A stretch of DNA of 5,147 nt, taken from NCBI GenBank assembly GCA_028822675.1, contig JAPKDE010000187.1, positions 1-5,147 of the forward strand, written 5' to 3'. Position numbers and translations under genes: made by a program. Source of the DNA: Dehalococcoidia bacterium (lineage in GTDB: Bacteria > Chloroflexota > Dehalococcoidia > UBA3495). The notes under the pieces were generated by a model. It worked only from the letters and a program-made list of their open reading frames with translations, had not been told where the DNA came from and made no database searches. Below are positions 4,127 through 5,147 of the stretch, piece by piece (within the stretch, counting starts at the first letter, position 1; each line of letters opens with the position of its first letter).

Positions 4127-5147
4127 TCGCTTGTTTCTCCATCGACGCCAGTCAACTGATGTTTTTGAACTCTTCCTGTCGGTGTTTTCGGAAGGTCCTC
4201 CTGGATCCTCATATAGCGAGGAACAGCGAAGCCTGGAAGCTTTCCCAGTGCGTGCTGCCAGAGTTCCTGAAGGTCGACGCTGTCTCCAACAATGACTGCC
4301 ATGACTTCTTCTTCACCTAGATCTGATGGCACTCCGAACACTGCCACCTCATCTACGTCTTTGTGTTCTGTGAGGACTCTTTCTACTTCCCAAGCCGAGA
4401 CATTCTCCCCGCGTCGTCTAATCGAGTCAGTCAGTCGGCCGGTGAAGGTTAGATAGCCATTTTCGTCAATAAATCCAGCATCGCCGGTCCGAAACCAGAG
4501 ATCCCGCCAGGCTTCGATTGTCGCATCCGGCATACCGTGATAGCCGTCAAAGAAGATCCCCGGCTCGCGGTTCCGGACGACGATTTCTCCCACGACGTTC
4601 GCTGGACTCTGTTTCCCCTCAGGATCATGAATCTGTAGTTCAACATCGGCAACTGGGCGCCCACAGGTTCCCGTCTTCGAAGAACCCCGGCGGGACATTG
4701 CGACGACGCCCTGCTCCGTTGAGCCATAGAGCTCATATATCTCGAGACCAAATCTCTGTCCAAAGCCCTCTTGGATCTCTTCCGGCATACCGGCCCCGTA
4801 GGCAACTCGTACCGAGTTCTCTTCCTGTCCAGAGACGGGTTCCTGGTTCCAGAGCATCATCGGGAGGGTCCCCAGATAGTGGATTGCCGTTACTCCGTGG
4901 TCGGAGCAGATATCCCAGAACCGGCTCGCGGAGAACCTCTCTTGAATCACGGCTTCGCCATCGATCAGCATCGCAGCGACAACTGAAACAAACCGGGCAG
5001 CTATGTGGTGGAGTGGGAACACGGTGAAGAGCACGTCGTCCCCAGTCAGGCCAACGTGGTCGACAACCGACCAAGCCAGTCGCATGGTCATCCGGTCGCT
5101 GAGCCTGACTCCCTTTGATCGCCCTGTTGTCCCGCTCGTGTAGAGAA
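4102..5147 (-). CDS. AMP-forming acyl-CoA ligase, CaiC-like (N-terminal part outside window)
   Basis: The frame is open from the right edge: the codons at 5092-5145 add L-Y-T-S-G-T-T-G-R-S-K-G-V before the first internal ATG (5091). The true start is therefore outside the window, and 5091 is not the start. The visible 347 codons (numbered from the edge) carry the ATP-binding T-S-G-T-T-G-R-S-K-G loop (3-12), Y-G-S-T-E (139-143), W-F-R-T-G-D (217-222), G-R-L-T-D-S-I-R-R-R-G-E-N-V-S (236-250) and P-K-T-P-T-G-R-V-Q-K (319-328). The R-R-R-G-E-N-x-S form is characteristic of crotonobetaine/carnitine-CoA ligases. The A10 catalytic Lys position is Arg here (T-G-R) with a Lys three residues later, a pattern also seen in CaiC-like proteins. 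The enzyme activates a carboxylic acid to its acyl-CoA via acyl-AMP; the substrate is unknown. It is the first visible gene of the minus-strand operon. Confidence 0.93.
   Translation of the reverse strand, partial: LYTSGTTGRSKGVRLSDRMTMRLAWSVVDHVGLTGDDVLFTVFPLHHIAARFVSVVAAMLIDGEAVIQERFSASRFWDICSDHGVTAIHYLGTLPMMLWNQEPVSGQEENSVRVAYGAGMPEEIQEGFGQRFGLEIYELYGSTEQGVVAMSRRGSSKTGTCGRPVADVELQIHDPEGKQSPANVVGEIVVRNREPGIFFDGYHGMPDATIEAWRDLWFRTGDAGFIDENGYLTFTGRLTDSIRRRGENVSAWEVERVLTEHKDVDEVAVFGVPSDLGEEEVMAVIVGDSVDLQELWQHALGKLPGFAVPRYMRIQEDLPKTPTGRVQKHQLTGVDGETSEWEHRLTR
4136..4140 (-). promoter_or_regulatory. Shine-Dalgarno site supporting the reductase GTG start
   Basis: GGAGA on the minus strand lies 9 nt before the GTG at 4126-4124, within the ligase coding sequence. 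No ATG lies between this site and the Rossmann motif that starts at residue 8, so the GTG is the natural start. Confidence 0.55.

Noticed and set aside
4518..5027. 169-codon plus-strand ORF opposite the ligase
   Set aside because: It is arginine/serine-rich antisense shadow sequence with no domain features, opposite well-conserved ligase motifs.
5089..5091. ATG at 5091 as the start of the acyl-CoA ligase
   Set aside because: The frame is open to the window edge and the upstream codons encode the essential ATP-binding loop, so the start lies outside.
1..5147. CRISPR arrays, tRNA/rRNA genes, insertion sequences
   Set aside because: No regularly spaced repeats, tRNA-like cloverleaf or transposase sequence was seen by eye; non-coding space is limited to about 230 bases.

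Overview
The window holds six protein-coding genes in two divergent transcription units, with a convergent third unit facing the plus-strand one. The organism is probably a free-living or marine bacterium of moderate GC (mid-50s by eye). An actinobacterial (Acidimicrobiia-like) or Chloroflexi (SAR202-like) origin is possible. This is inferred from the gene families, the GTG starts, the Shine-Dalgarno sites and a TetR-type palindrome; there is no rRNA or other marker gene to confirm it.

Left edge: bases 1-103 on the minus strand are the first 34 codons of a CoA-transferase subunit A, cut by the window edge. Bases 104-314 are a divergent control region. It contains a perfect 14-base palindrome (232-245) that overlaps a plausible minus-strand promoter, plus several GACCTG half-sites.

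Plus-strand unit: a 357-aa protein of the family found with or fused to UGSC domains (315-1388) overlaps by 8 bases a second gene at 1381-1923. A conventional stop-to-stop reading breaks this second gene at a TGA (1678-1680). The reading frame continues through that TGA with recognisable UGSC-family sequence on both sides. A stem-loop with a G-led apical loop lies about 19 nt downstream. I read it as one 180-residue selenoprotein with selenocysteine at residue 100, in a U-G-A-C variant of the family's U-G-S-C motif. This is the most interesting content of the window.

Minus-strand unit, read from the right edge leftward: a partial AMP-forming acyl-CoA ligase (CaiC-like, 5147-4102), a ketopantoate-reductase-family protein (4126-3137) and an FMN-dependent 2-hydroxyacid oxidase/dehydrogenase (3140-1938). 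They overlap by 25 and 4 bases and are almost certainly co-transcribed. Together they suggest catabolism of a carboxylic or 2-hydroxy acid through CoA thioesters, with redox steps at the 2-hydroxy/2-oxo position. The CoA-transferase gene at the left edge fits the same theme. The substrate cannot be read from the sequence. The two units converge with only 14 bases between them (1924-1937) and no clear terminator.
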